Part shown: piece after piece, positions 1 to 7,429 of the stretch
Numbering within the stretch: position 1 is the stretch's first letter
Layout: the number at the start of each line of letters is the position of its first letter
Assembly: GCA_050262615.1 (NCBI GenBank)
Contig: JBLNEL010000368.1
Location: 1-8,745, forward strand
Source of the DNA: JAUZPB01 sp050262615
Lineage (GTDB): Bacteria; Bacteroidota; Ignavibacteria; Ignavibacteriales; SURF-24
Direction of reading: 5' to 3'
DNA length: 8,745 bases
Notes under the pieces: model-generated
Seen by the model: the letters and a program-made list of their open reading frames with translations, nothing else
Databases searched by the model: none
What the model was told of the DNA's origin: nothing
Position numbers and translations under genes: made by a program

Positions 1-1130
1 CGATTACTGAAACAAGTAAGTTGTTCTTTAACTATGGTCATTTCAGACAGATGCCTACTCCGACAAACCTTTATCTGTTAAGAAGGTATTCTGATAATAA
101 TACAGTTACCTATGTAGCTGATCCTAATAACCCGCTGCCGAAAACTGTTGCTTACGAGTTAGGTTACGAACAGAGTATTATGGATATGTTCCTTGTTCGT
201 CTTGCCGGTTATTACAGAGACGTCTCAGAACAGCCATTAAGTGTTGAATATATCAGCCGTAACGGCAGTGTTGACTACAATACTCCTGAGCCGAATTCAT
301 ATGCTGATTACAGAGGTTTTGAAGCTACAATCACCAAGAACCGCGGTGACTGGGTACAGGGCTTTATTAACTATACTTACCAGGTTTCTACCAGCGGCAG
401 ATTTGGTTTTGCAAGATATTACCAGAGCCCTGCTGATCAGAGAAACTATGAACAGGGTGTATTGACAGACTATCAGCTCTTAAGTAAACCAATTCCTCAG
501 CCTTATGCAAGAGCTAACGTTGACCTGTTTACTCCAGTGGAATTCGGTCCAAAGTTAGGCGGACTTTATCTGCTTGAAGACTGGAGACTGAGCATACTTG
601 CTTCATGGAAATCTGGTTTCTACTTCACATATGTAGGCGGCGGTAACATTCCTGGCATCGCTAACAACATGCAGTGGAGAGATAATTACAATGTTGACTT
701 AAGGATCTCTAAGAACTTTAAGTTCGGTCCATTGAACATGCAGCTTTTTGCAGATGTTTACAATGCTCTTAATTTTAAGTTTATCGACAACGTAGCAGGC
801 TTTACTGATTCAAAGGACTATGATGCTTACATGCAGTCACTGCACCTGCCTGAATCATATTTCGAAGGTTTCCCGAAAGGTGATGACGGAAAACCGAAAC
901 CAACATGGTCAAACGTTGGCGTAGCTGGTGTATATGTATTCGGCAATGATAAACCTGGTGAATACAGAACAGGCGAATACGTAAAATGGGATGAAAAAGC
1001 TTCTTCTTCAGATAAAGATAACTGGAAGAAAAATCATTCTTATATAGATATGCCTAACCAGGAATACTTTGCATTCCTTAACCCAAGGGATATTTACTGG
1101 GGCTTAAGATTGTCATTGGAATTATTCTAA
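1..1130 (+). CDS. TonB-dependent receptor, C-terminal beta-barrel part (5' end outside window)
   Basis: Outer-membrane active transporter that would take up a ligand using TonB-ExbBD energy. Only about 375 C-terminal residues are present. The frame is open from base 3 and the start and plug domain lie upstream, so the TTG at 21 is not a real start. Visible barrel traits are alternating aromatic/hydrophobic strands, the family-typical late-strand motif DVYNALN (about 752-772), and an ending LNPRDIYWGLRLSLELF with a terminal Phe, the usual signal for BAM insertion. About 100 residues separate the DVYNALN strand from the last strand. They are rich in Lys, Asp, Gly and Pro, which suggests an unusually long surface loop. 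The next gene starts 20 nt after the stop, so it is probably co-transcribed. The substrate cannot be told from this part. The family call is confident; the SusC-like subclass is not decidable without the N-terminus. Confidence 0.88.
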   Translation, partial: ITETSKLFFNYGHFRQMPTPTNLYLLRRYSDNNTVTYVADPNNPLPKTVAYELGYEQSIMDMFLVRLAGYYRDVSEQPLSVEYISRNGSVDYNTPEPNSYADYRGFEATITKNRGDWVQGFINYTYQVSTSGRFGFARYYQSPADQRNYEQGVLTDYQLLSKPIPQPYARANVDLFTPVEFGPKLGGLYLLEDWRLSILASWKSGFYFTYVGGGNIPGIANNMQWRDNYNVDLRISKNFKFGPLNMQLFADVYNALNFKFIDNVAGFTDSKDYDAYMQSLHLPESYFEGFPKGDDGKPKPTWSNVGVAGVYVFGNDKPGEYRTGEYVKWDEKASSSDKDNWKKNHSYIDMPNQEYFAFLNPRDIYWGLRLSLELF

Positions 1131-1139
1131 TTTAGACAC

Positions 1140-1144
1140 GAGGA
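1140..1144 (+). promoter_or_regulatory. Shine-Dalgarno site for the 698-aa secreted protein
   Basis: GAGGA lies 6 nt before the ATG at 1151, followed by an A-run. It supports that start, which also gives a clean signal peptide. Confidence 0.6.
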
Positions 1145-1150
1145 AAAAAA

Positions 1151-3247
1151 ATGATAAAGAGTTTAAATAAATTTTTACCCGTTTCGCTTATATTGTTCTC
1201 ATTTATACTGACCGGCAAAGTTTTCGGTCAGTATGAATTCAAGCATATGAGCGTCGGTTCACTGCAGAGCTTCTACTCTGCAATCGGTTCTGAAGTCGAA
1301 GAAGGCCGTATAAAAGAACAGCAGGATGGTCTCCAGTGGCCGGCAATTTACCGCAACCAGGATATGTCTGCTGCAAAAGGCCTCTGGATCGGCTGCCAGG
1401 ACTTTTCTGATGCTTCAGGTAATTATCCTTACAGAGTGGTTCATGTTGGTCCGCGTGTTCTCGGAACCGGCGAGTTCTTCCCTGTAGAACTTAAAATGTA
1501 CAGCAAATTCGACCAGCCTTTAGTGCTTGTCGATGGTAATCCTTCTTTCCAGAAGAACGTCGAGATCGACGATATTAAACCTGATATGCCTTATGACCGC
1601 GTTATTGTAAACAAGGTCAATACTTTATTAGGCCTCACAATGGAAAGAAAGATATTCCAGTTCAGTAACCCGGACTATAATAATTTTATAGTTCATGATG
1701 TTACCTTTACAAACACTGGATTTACAGATGGGACTAACACAAAGAAACTTGATAAGACATTAAAAGGCGTTTATATCTATTATAACTGGCGTCTTGCTCC
1801 ATGCAAGGAAACACGTTATGTTATCGGTAACGGCACAGGCTGGGGTATGAATACTATGCTCGATGCAAGAGGCGATGGTGTTTTACCAGATCCTGTTGGT
1901 GAAAAGTTCAGAACACAGTTCGCCTGGCATGGTTTCTTCCCTGATAAGATTGTTACCTATAATAACATAGGCGGACCGATCTGGGATCCTAAGACTTCAG
2001 CCGGCTATGTTCCTTCTACTGATACGGTAGGAAGACTTGGCGCTGTACAGTTTGTAGGTGTTTTAACTCTGCATGCTGATAAGTCAACAAAGGACACATC
2101 AGATAATAAATCTTTACCAATTACGACCTATGAATCATCTGACGTAAGTGCTTATTCAGGCAATACAGCATTTGATATGGGTAAAATGAAAAGTGAATAT
2201 CTTGATTTTATTACAAGGCCGACCTCAAATCCAAGACATGCTTACTCAGTTCACCCTGCAGCAGCTTCAGGCGGCGTAATTAACTTTAAGGAGTTCGCTA
2301 ATCAGACAGCTCCACCACAGAAGTCTACTCCTGGCGGATTTTCAATAAATAATTCATATGGTCCTTATGATATTGCCCCTGGCGAAAGCATACACCTTAT
2401 TTTCGTAGAAGGTGCCGCAGGTATCAGCCGCGAAGCTGCCGTAACAATGGGTGCAAAATATAAGAATGCTTATGGCACACCTTCATTTGCAGCTGTTGAA
2501 AAAGAAAAAAATGAATTAGTAATGACAGGAAAAGATTCATTGATGCAGACCTGGAAAAGAGCCATGAATGCATATGCCAATGGATGGAATATACCTCAGA
2601 CTCCAAAACCGCCGAAATCTTTCACAGTTACTTCAGGCGGTAACCAGATCGCACTTTCATGGGATAATGATGACCCGACAGTTAAAGGATTTGAGATCTA
2701 CAGAGCTTTAGGACAATATGACAGTACTTACCACCTGCTTTATAAAGCCGGTCCTAATGAAAAGAGCTATATCGATCAGACTCCGGTACGCGGATTATAC
2801 TACTTCTATTATATAGTATCGGTTGGTGATGAATACCCTGGAGATCCGGCATTAAACATCCCGCCGCATTCTCTGAAGAGCAGCAGATATTATACACAAA
2901 CATTCGACCGCGCTTCGCTTAAACGTCCTGCCGGCACATCAATGGATCAGATCAGGGTAGTTCCCAATCCGTACATTGTTTCAGCTGACGTTAAGACGCT
3001 TAAGTTCGGTGAATCAGCTCAGAACCAGCTGGCTTTCTTTGACGTACCGGGTAATTGCACAATTAAGATCTATACTGAACTCGGCGAACTGATCAAGACT
3101 CTTGAACATGCTGACGGCAGCGGTGACGTTAAATGGGATTCAGTTACTGACTATAACCAGCTTATCGTAAGCGGAATCTATATTGCAGTAGTTGTCAATA
3201 ACGATACTGGTGCAAAGAAGATCTTAAAATTCTCAGTAATTAGGTAA
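1151..3247 (+). CDS. Secreted protein with FnIII-like domain and variant T9SS C-terminal sorting domain
   Basis: A 698-aa protein of unknown function, predicted to cross the inner membrane by Sec and the outer membrane by T9SS. Residues 1-26 form a signal peptide (Lys-rich start, hydrophobic core VSLILFSFIL, probable cleavage VFG|Q). Residues 27 to about 480 match no domain I recognise. They contain Gly/aromatic-rich segments such as GLWIGCQDF (78-86) and, near the end, YDIAPGESIHLIFVEGAAG (406-424). An FnIII-like domain spans about 486-563 (ALSWDNDD, GFEIYRAL, YYFYYIVSV). The C-terminus, about 600-698, begins VVPNPYIV and ends ILKFSVIR, with a GELIKTLEH strand and a SGIYIAVV strand. This is the FlgD-like/T9SS sorting fold, but divergent from the canonical YPNPFNPST type. 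It lies between a TonB receptor and a PorV-like gene, with gaps of 20 and 26 nt. It may be a surface-anchored partner of the receptor. No enzyme motif was seen. Confidence 0.85.
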   Translation: MIKSLNKFLPVSLILFSFILTGKVFGQYEFKHMSVGSLQSFYSAIGSEVEEGRIKEQQDGLQWPAIYRNQDMSAAKGLWIGCQDFSDASGNYPYRVVHVGPRVLGTGEFFPVELKMYSKFDQPLVLVDGNPSFQKNVEIDDIKPDMPYDRVIVNKVNTLLGLTMERKIFQFSNPDYNNFIVHDVTFTNTGFTDGTNTKKLDKTLKGVYIYYNWRLAPCKETRYVIGNGTGWGMNTMLDARGDGVLPDPVGEKFRTQFAWHGFFPDKIVTYNNIGGPIWDPKTSAGYVPSTDTVGRLGAVQFVGVLTLHADKSTKDTSDNKSLPITTYESSDVSAYSGNTAFDMGKMKSEYLDFITRPTSNPRHAYSVHPAAASGGVINFKEFANQTAPPQKSTPGGFSINNSYGPYDIAPGESIHLIFVEGAAGISREAAVTMGAKYKNAYGTPSFAAVEKEKNELVMTGKDSLMQTWKRAMNAYANGWNIPQTPKPPKSFTVTSGGNQIALSWDNDDPTVKGFEIYRALGQYDSTYHLLYKAGPNEKSYIDQTPVRGLYYFYYIVSVGDEYPGDPALNIPPHSLKSSRYYTQTFDRASLKRPAGTSMDQIRVVPNPYIVSADVKTLKFGESAQNQLAFFDVPGNCTIKIYTELGELIKTLEHADGSGDVKWDSVTDYNQLIVSGIYIAVVVNNDTGAKKILKFSVIR

Positions 3248-3273
3248 TAATTATCATCAAGCAGGTAATTAAA

Positions 3274-4287
3274 ATGAAAAAAATAATATTAAATATAGTA
3301 GTAGGTTTGATCTTTGCATCGTTCGCCGCCGGAACTTCATTTGCCCAGGACCAGCAGAAACTGGCCCAGACAGGTATGAAGTTCATGAACGCCGTTGTTG
3401 ATGCAAGAGGTAGTGCTTTGGGTGAAGCAATGACTTCACTCGAAGGAAATGCTGCCATGCTTTTCTTTAACCCGGCCGGCGTTGCCAGAAACGAAAATCT
3501 TGCTAACGTTGCTCTGGGATCAATGACATGGATAGCAGATATTAAGTACTTGTACGGAGCTGCAACATTTACTCCGTTTGATATAAGGTATGGTGTTTTT
3601 GGAATTACAGCCATGAATATTAATTATGGCGACCTTCAGGAAACCATCAGATTTAACAATGAAAAAGGTTATATGGATATCGGTACATTCAGACCATATG
3701 CATTTACCTTTGGATTTACATATGCTAACGCGCTTTCTGATAAATTTGCTGTAGGCGGCAGCATTAAGTATGCTAAGCAGTCTCTTGGTGCTGCTTATAC
3801 AAAGTATTCAGAAGCCGAGACAGCCAGACAGAATAATGTCCGCGACGTAATGGCCTTCGATTTCGGTGTTCTCTATAAGACCGGCTTCAAGAGCCTTAAC
3901 TTCGGTATGACTGTCAGAAACTTCTCAAAGGAAATCAGATTCGAGAAAGAAAACTTCCAGCTCCCGCTTACCTTTAAGGTTGGTTTATCTATGGATGCTA
4001 TGGATCTGACTGGACTTGATAAGAATATGCATTCGTTCTTAGTCTCAGTTGATGCAGCTCATTACAGAGATTATCCGGAACAGATTCTTGTAGGCGCTGA
4101 ATATACTTTTATGAATACTCTTTCTTTAAGAGCCGGATTTGATGCTCCTGCTGATGAAAGAAGCTATTCCCTGGGCGTTGGCCTTAAACAATCCTATAAG
4201 AGCTACTCTTTAGGCGTTGATTACAGCTATACACCTTTTGGAGTATTCGATAGTATTCACCGCATAGCTGTGAATTTCACATTGTAA
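3274..4287 (+). CDS. PorV/PorQ-family outer-membrane protein (UPF0164-like)
   Basis: A 337-aa outer-membrane barrel of the FadL-like PorV/PorQ group. In T9SS, PorV carries substrates from the translocon to the attachment complex, and PorQ belongs to that attachment complex. Residues 1-24 are a signal peptide (core IILNIVVGLIFASFAA, cleavage SFA|Q). The family signature is at about 44-72: ARGSALGEA, then GNAAMLFFNPAGVAR. The rest is alternating amphipathic strands, including a final stretch ending HRIAVNFTL. Length is normal for the family. AGG at 3263-3265 sits 8 nt before the ATG, a modest Shine-Dalgarno site. The gene starts 26 nt after a T9SS-type cargo gene and is followed by a lipoprotein gene, which suggests a shuttle dedicated to local cargo. 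FCB genomes commonly hold several such paralogues, so it need not be the housekeeping PorV, and no gene symbol is given. Confidence 0.85.
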   Translation: MKKIILNIVVGLIFASFAAGTSFAQDQQKLAQTGMKFMNAVVDARGSALGEAMTSLEGNAAMLFFNPAGVARNENLANVALGSMTWIADIKYLYGAATFTPFDIRYGVFGITAMNINYGDLQETIRFNNEKGYMDIGTFRPYAFTFGFTYANALSDKFAVGGSIKYAKQSLGAAYTKYSEAETARQNNVRDVMAFDFGVLYKTGFKSLNFGMTVRNFSKEIRFEKENFQLPLTFKVGLSMDAMDLTGLDKNMHSFLVSVDAAHYRDYPEQILVGAEYTFMNTLSLRAGFDAPADERSYSLGVGLKQSYKSYSLGVDYSYTPFGVFDSIHRIAVNFTL

Positions 4288-4331
4288 GTCCACAAATAAC
4301 CAAGATTTTATAGTTAAATAATGGTAAAAAA

Positions 4332-5618
4332 ATGAAAAGAAATATTTACATAAAAACCAGTTTTAGATTTCTGGCATTCCTCTTATTGAGTGTTACACTC
4401 TTAAGCAGCTGTGCTAAGGATCCGGCTCCGGTATTGTATGACGTCTACAAGGATAAAGGCACTGCTACTCCTGTAGTGACAGCAATAACTCCGGCCGACA
4501 GCGCCTGGGCAGGATATGATGAAATTACAATTACAGGACAGAATTTCCTGACCCCGACGGATACTGCAGTTGTTTATTTCGATAATGTAAAGGCTTCAAT
4601 TATCGATATAAATCCAACTCAAATCAGATTGAAAGCTCCAAACTTACCAAAAGATGGTATTGGAGTCAGAGTTTTTACTAGAACAAGCAGCGCTACAAGT
4701 GAAGCTAAGACCTATAAATTGAAAGAGATCATGTCAACATATAAGTCTTATTCTTTCCAGGAAGAACCAAGAGCAATTACTTTCGATAAAGATGGTAACC
4801 TCTATGTTTCTTTAACTCTGAGCGGCGTTGGTGTTGGTGTTAAAAAGATTGCTAAAAACGGCACAATGACAGACTATGCACCTAAGGGCGTTGAGACTTC
4901 ATGGTCAGGTATGAAATTCGCATACGGACCATTTGGAGCTACAGGACAGCTTTTAACAGTCTTCAAAAGAAATGCAATCTTTAAGGTAAATCCGGGCGCT
5001 GCTCCTGCTGCATGGGTTACATTCTCATCAAGCTTAGGCGCACTTAATGACCTGGATCTCGATCCTCAGGGAAATATCTGGGCTGCAGGTTCAGGTACAA
5101 ATATCTTCAGAGTAAAATCTGATAAAACAATTAAACAATATGCAAACTTCTCTACATCGTCAGCTTCGATAAATGCTGTCAGAGTGTTTAATGCTCAGGG
5201 CACGCTTTATCTTTATCTCGGCGGTACAAAGGATGGTAAAGAAGGCATATGGCGTTATAAGATCACAAACCAGGAAATTGATCCTGCACAGGCTGAACTT
5301 GTTGTTGACTTTGCAGCTAAGTATCCTGGCAAAAAAGTCCTTGGACTTACCTTTAGCGAAGATGGCGATCTTTATGTCGGAACAGATGACGACGCAGTTA
5401 TATTGGTTGTGAAATCAAGCGATCTGAATAACATTCAGCCGCTGCTTAAAGGCGTTCTGCTGCCGAAATTCTCAGCAATGGCATGGGGTAATAACGAACC
5501 ATACCTCTATTACTCACGTGAAAAGGTTGCTTCAGAAACAGATAAGATCTTCGATCAGAAGCTCTTTAAGGCATATATGTTTAAGAAAGGTGCTCCGTAT
5601 TACGGATTAGCTTTATAA
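4332..5618 (+). CDS. IPT/TIG-domain lipoprotein with propeller-like C-terminal region
   Basis: A 428-aa lipoprotein, probably at the outer membrane and possibly surface-exposed. The N-terminus has a hydrophobic core (FLAFLLLSVTLL) and lipobox LSSC with the lipidated Cys at residue 27. Residues about 46-130 form an IPT/TIG immunoglobulin-like domain (VVTAITPADSAWAGYDEITI, TGQNF, and a later APNLPKDGIGVRV). Residues about 143-425 look like an NHL/SMP-30-type propeller, with repeated blade motifs DKDGNLYVS (152-160), DPQGNIWAAG (244-253) and SEDGDLYVGT (342-351). Lipidated IPT/TIG proteins beside TonB receptors in Bacteroidetes often bind glycans at the surface; that role here is inference. The start has no obvious Shine-Dalgarno site, only an A-rich leader, but it is the only start giving a full lipoprotein signal. 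It is the last gene before the hairpin at 5631-5664. Confidence 0.83.
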   Translation: MKRNIYIKTSFRFLAFLLLSVTLLSSCAKDPAPVLYDVYKDKGTATPVVTAITPADSAWAGYDEITITGQNFLTPTDTAVVYFDNVKASIIDINPTQIRLKAPNLPKDGIGVRVFTRTSSATSEAKTYKLKEIMSTYKSYSFQEEPRAITFDKDGNLYVSLTLSGVGVGVKKIAKNGTMTDYAPKGVETSWSGMKFAYGPFGATGQLLTVFKRNAIFKVNPGAAPAAWVTFSSSLGALNDLDLDPQGNIWAAGSGTNIFRVKSDKTIKQYANFSTSSASINAVRVFNAQGTLYLYLGGTKDGKEGIWRYKITNQEIDPAQAELVVDFAAKYPGKKVLGLTFSEDGDLYVGTDDDAVILVVKSSDLNNIQPLLKGVLLPKFSAMAWGNNEPYLYYSREKVASETDKIFDQKLFKAYMFKKGAPYYGLAL

Positions 5619-5630
5619 TAAAAAAATGCT

Positions 5631-5664
5631 TCAGAGTGCGGAACTGAAAATTTCCGTACTCTGA
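5631..5664 (+). terminator. Putative terminator after the TonB receptor operon
   Basis: TCAGAGTGCGGAA (5631-5643) pairs with TTCCGTACTCTGA (5652-5664). The 13-bp stem has one G-U pair and an 8-nt loop. The T-rich tract comes about 12 nt later (5674-5681), which is less than ideal. An A-run just upstream (5620-5626) would be a T-run on the opposite strand, so it might also stop antisense transcription. Confidence 0.6.
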
Positions 5665-5741
5665 AAATCATAGTTCTTTTTCTAATCTTTTTTAAATCAA
5701 TGTCAAGAAAAATTATTTAAAAAAGTTTCTTTTTAACCTTA

Positions 5742-5773
5742 TTTGATAGTTGTTATCTTTTTGTTACTTTTTG
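5742..5773 (+). promoter_or_regulatory. Possible Bacteroidetes-type promoter
   Basis: TTTG (5742-5745) stands 19 nt before TACTTTTTG (5765-5773). This resembles the TTTG / TAnnTTTG pair used by the Bacteroidetes primary sigma factor, but with one extra base in the -7 box. The position, about 30 nt upstream of the ATG at 5805, is reasonable. The region is T-rich, so a chance match is quite possible. Confidence 0.3.
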
Positions 5774-5792
5774 TAGGTTCTAAAAAAATAAA

Positions 5793-5798
5793 AAGGAG
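5793..5798 (+). promoter_or_regulatory. Strong Shine-Dalgarno site, first paralogue
   Basis: AAGGAG lies 6 nt before the ATG at 5805, stronger than the sites in the upstream operon. It fixes the start, which is also directly followed by a signal peptide. Confidence 0.75.
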
Positions 5799-5804
5799 TG
5801 AGTT

Positions 5805-7148
5805 ATGATTAAACGGTTTCTGTTAGTGGCTGTATTATTAGCAGCTTTTTCTAGCTTAAGTTATTCTCAGTGGACAAAGGTTTCCTTTGGTAATCCAGCT
5901 ATCGATACCTTAAAGGGTAACACTGGCGGTCATGGCGCTGCTATTGATCCTGATGGTAAGATCTGGGTTGCTGCTTATAAGCCTTATTTCACTGATAGCG
6001 TTTTTATTGCAGACAGCAATAAATATTTTTATGTAAGACCTATTTATGTATTTAACGCAAATGGTACACCAGCTTCATTTTCTCCGGTAAAGGCTTATAA
6101 AGGCACTGGAATAAAGACTCTGCCGTTAAACAGCTCTGCAAATACCGGTATTACACTTGATGAAAAAGGAAATATCGTTTTTGTTCAGGGTTATGAAGTA
6201 TTCAAATTAGATTATAAGACAGGCGATGGTCTTGGACATTATTCAGACAATGCTGGTCTGACAAAACCTGCTGTTGATGCTAATGGAAATATTTATGTTG
6301 GTCATACCTTAGGCGGCTATCCAATCAAGATATTAAATCCTGATTTAACTTTCAGCGGCAATGCTGTTGATACCTTAAAAGATATTGGCAGAACTATTGA
6401 TGTAAGCGCTGATGGTAATACTATCTATGCTCCTAGATATACTGCTAGCTGTACATATGTTTATCACAGAGGTTCAGAATTCGAACCTTATGTTTTAGTA
6501 GATACAGCTTTCAAAGGTTTTAAGACTGAAGGAAGTAATTTCAACCCTGTCAATAAATTATATTATGTAAGTGCAGGATCATTCAACGATAAGCCACAGA
6601 CTGACCCTACAATTCCAGGGCTTTTCTATCCTCAGGCAACTACTGGAACATATTATGGTATAGACGTTTCAAAGAAGCCTTACAAGGTTCTTGACAGCTT
6701 GAAGTGGGCATTCACAACTCCTGGCAGTTCAGATGAAAGAAACAGAGGTATTGCTTTCAGTAAAGATGGCAAAACAGCCATATTATCTGCATTTGGTCAG
6801 AGTTCATATCCAATCGTTCAGAAATATACAACCGATAAGTTAGTTATGCCTACTGGCGTTAAGAAAGAAGAAAATACTGTAGTTAACGATTATACACTTT
6901 CACAGAACTATCCAAATCCTTTCAACCCTTCAACAGAGATCAAATTCTCAGTTGCTAAGGCTGGATTTGTTACTCTTAAAGTTTATGATATGCTTGGTAA
7001 AGAAGTAGCTACATTAGTCAGCGAAAGCCTTAACTCAGGCAGCTATACTGCTTCATTTAATGCTCAGAACTTAACATCTGGCATTTATATTTATCAGTTA
7101 TCAGCTAATGGCGTTACACTTAGCCATAAGATGACTCTTCTGAAGTAA
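5805..7148 (+). CDS. Secreted beta-propeller-like protein with T9SS type A sorting domain (copy 1)
   Basis: A 447-aa secreted or surface-anchored protein of unknown ligand. Residues 1-21 are a signal peptide (MIKR, hydrophobic core, cleavage SYS|Q). Residues about 22-345 contain six motifs of the NHL/SMP-30 propeller kind: IDPDGKIWVAA (47-57), LDEKGNIVFV (118-127), VDANGNIYVG (157-166), VSADGNTIYA (200-209), FNPVNKLYYVS (246-256) and FSKDGKTAILS (318-328). This suggests a six-bladed propeller. A linker follows, then a canonical T9SS type A sorting domain at about 364-447: LSQNYPNPFNPSTEIKF, LKVYDMLGKEVATLV, SGIYIYQL, and the end MTLLK. There is one Cys (216) and no catalytic motif was seen. 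It has its own Shine-Dalgarno site and a strong terminator, so it is probably monocistronic. Codon choice is narrow (Arg nearly all AGA, Pro mostly CCT/CCA), consistent with high expression. It is a tandem paralogue of the next gene. Confidence 0.87.
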   Translation: MIKRFLLVAVLLAAFSSLSYSQWTKVSFGNPAIDTLKGNTGGHGAAIDPDGKIWVAAYKPYFTDSVFIADSNKYFYVRPIYVFNANGTPASFSPVKAYKGTGIKTLPLNSSANTGITLDEKGNIVFVQGYEVFKLDYKTGDGLGHYSDNAGLTKPAVDANGNIYVGHTLGGYPIKILNPDLTFSGNAVDTLKDIGRTIDVSADGNTIYAPRYTASCTYVYHRGSEFEPYVLVDTAFKGFKTEGSNFNPVNKLYYVSAGSFNDKPQTDPTIPGLFYPQATTGTYYGIDVSKKPYKVLDSLKWAFTTPGSSDERNRGIAFSKDGKTAILSAFGQSSYPIVQKYTTDKLVMPTGVKKEENTVVNDYTLSQNYPNPFNPSTEIKFSVAKAGFVTLKVYDMLGKEVATLVSESLNSGSYTASFNAQNLTSGIYIYQLSANGVTLSHKMTLLK

Positions 7149-7173
7149 TTCTAAAAAAGAATTCAATGAAAGT

Positions 7174-7205
7174 AAAAGCCGCGAATCAGCGGCTTTTGCT
7201 TTTTT
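7174..7205 (+). terminator. Intrinsic terminator after copy 1
   Basis: AAAAGCCGC (7174-7182) pairs perfectly with GCGGCTTTT (7189-7197) around a 6-nt loop, followed by GC and a T-run (7200-7205). This is a textbook rho-independent terminator 25 nt after the stop codon. It separates the two paralogues transcriptionally. Confidence 0.9.
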
Positions 7206-7422
7206 ATAATTGACATTAAATCTTACCATGCCTCAAAATACCGGCTGCAAATAAAACAATCCGCCTCATTTCACCAGATACTTTCCAGCTGCTAAATTAA
7301 TTTTAACTTTAATATTTAAAACTATAGCATATTAATTTAAAATTTAATAGCTTTCCTGAAATAAATGTACCGGATAGAGATTATAGTTCTTTTTAGGTTT
7401 TTAATGTTCCATCTTTAAAACT

Positions 7423-7429
7423 AAGGAGG
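7423..7429 (+). promoter_or_regulatory. Strong Shine-Dalgarno site, second paralogue
   Basis: AAGGAGG, a near-perfect anti-SD match, lies 4 nt before the ATG at 7434. It fixes the start, which aligns residue for residue with that of copy 1. Confidence 0.75.

Larger units (their letters stand above)
5619..5804 (+). other. Intergenic region upstream of first tandem paralogue
   Basis: 186 nt with no gene. It holds the operon hairpin (5631-5664), then AT-rich sequence expected to carry the promoter of the next gene, and a Shine-Dalgarno site at its end. No RNA gene or riboswitch fold was recognised. Confidence 0.6.

Noticed and set aside
21..23. TTG as a start codon of the first gene
   Set aside because: The frame is open upstream to base 3 and the protein is clearly the C-terminal part of a receptor; this codon is an internal Leu.
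3240..3614. Minus-strand ORF of 124 codons
   Set aside because: It lies opposite the signal peptide and signature region of the PorV-like gene and shows no family trait of its own.
5670..5681. A 12-mer (ATAGTTCTTTTT) shared with 7383-7394 upstream of both paralogues
   Set aside because: Its distance to the two start codons differs (135 and 51 nt), it is T-rich, and the flanks do not match, so chance is the simpler explanation.
7147..7163. Small hairpin AATTCT / AGAATT at the stop of copy 1
   Set aside because: Only A/T-rich 6-bp arms without a T-run; the GC-rich hairpin just downstream is the real terminator.
7210..7215. TTGACA as a -35 box
   Set aside because: It lies about 220 nt upstream of copy 2 directly after a terminator, no -10 box follows at 16-18 nt, and FCB bacteria mostly use a different promoter consensus.
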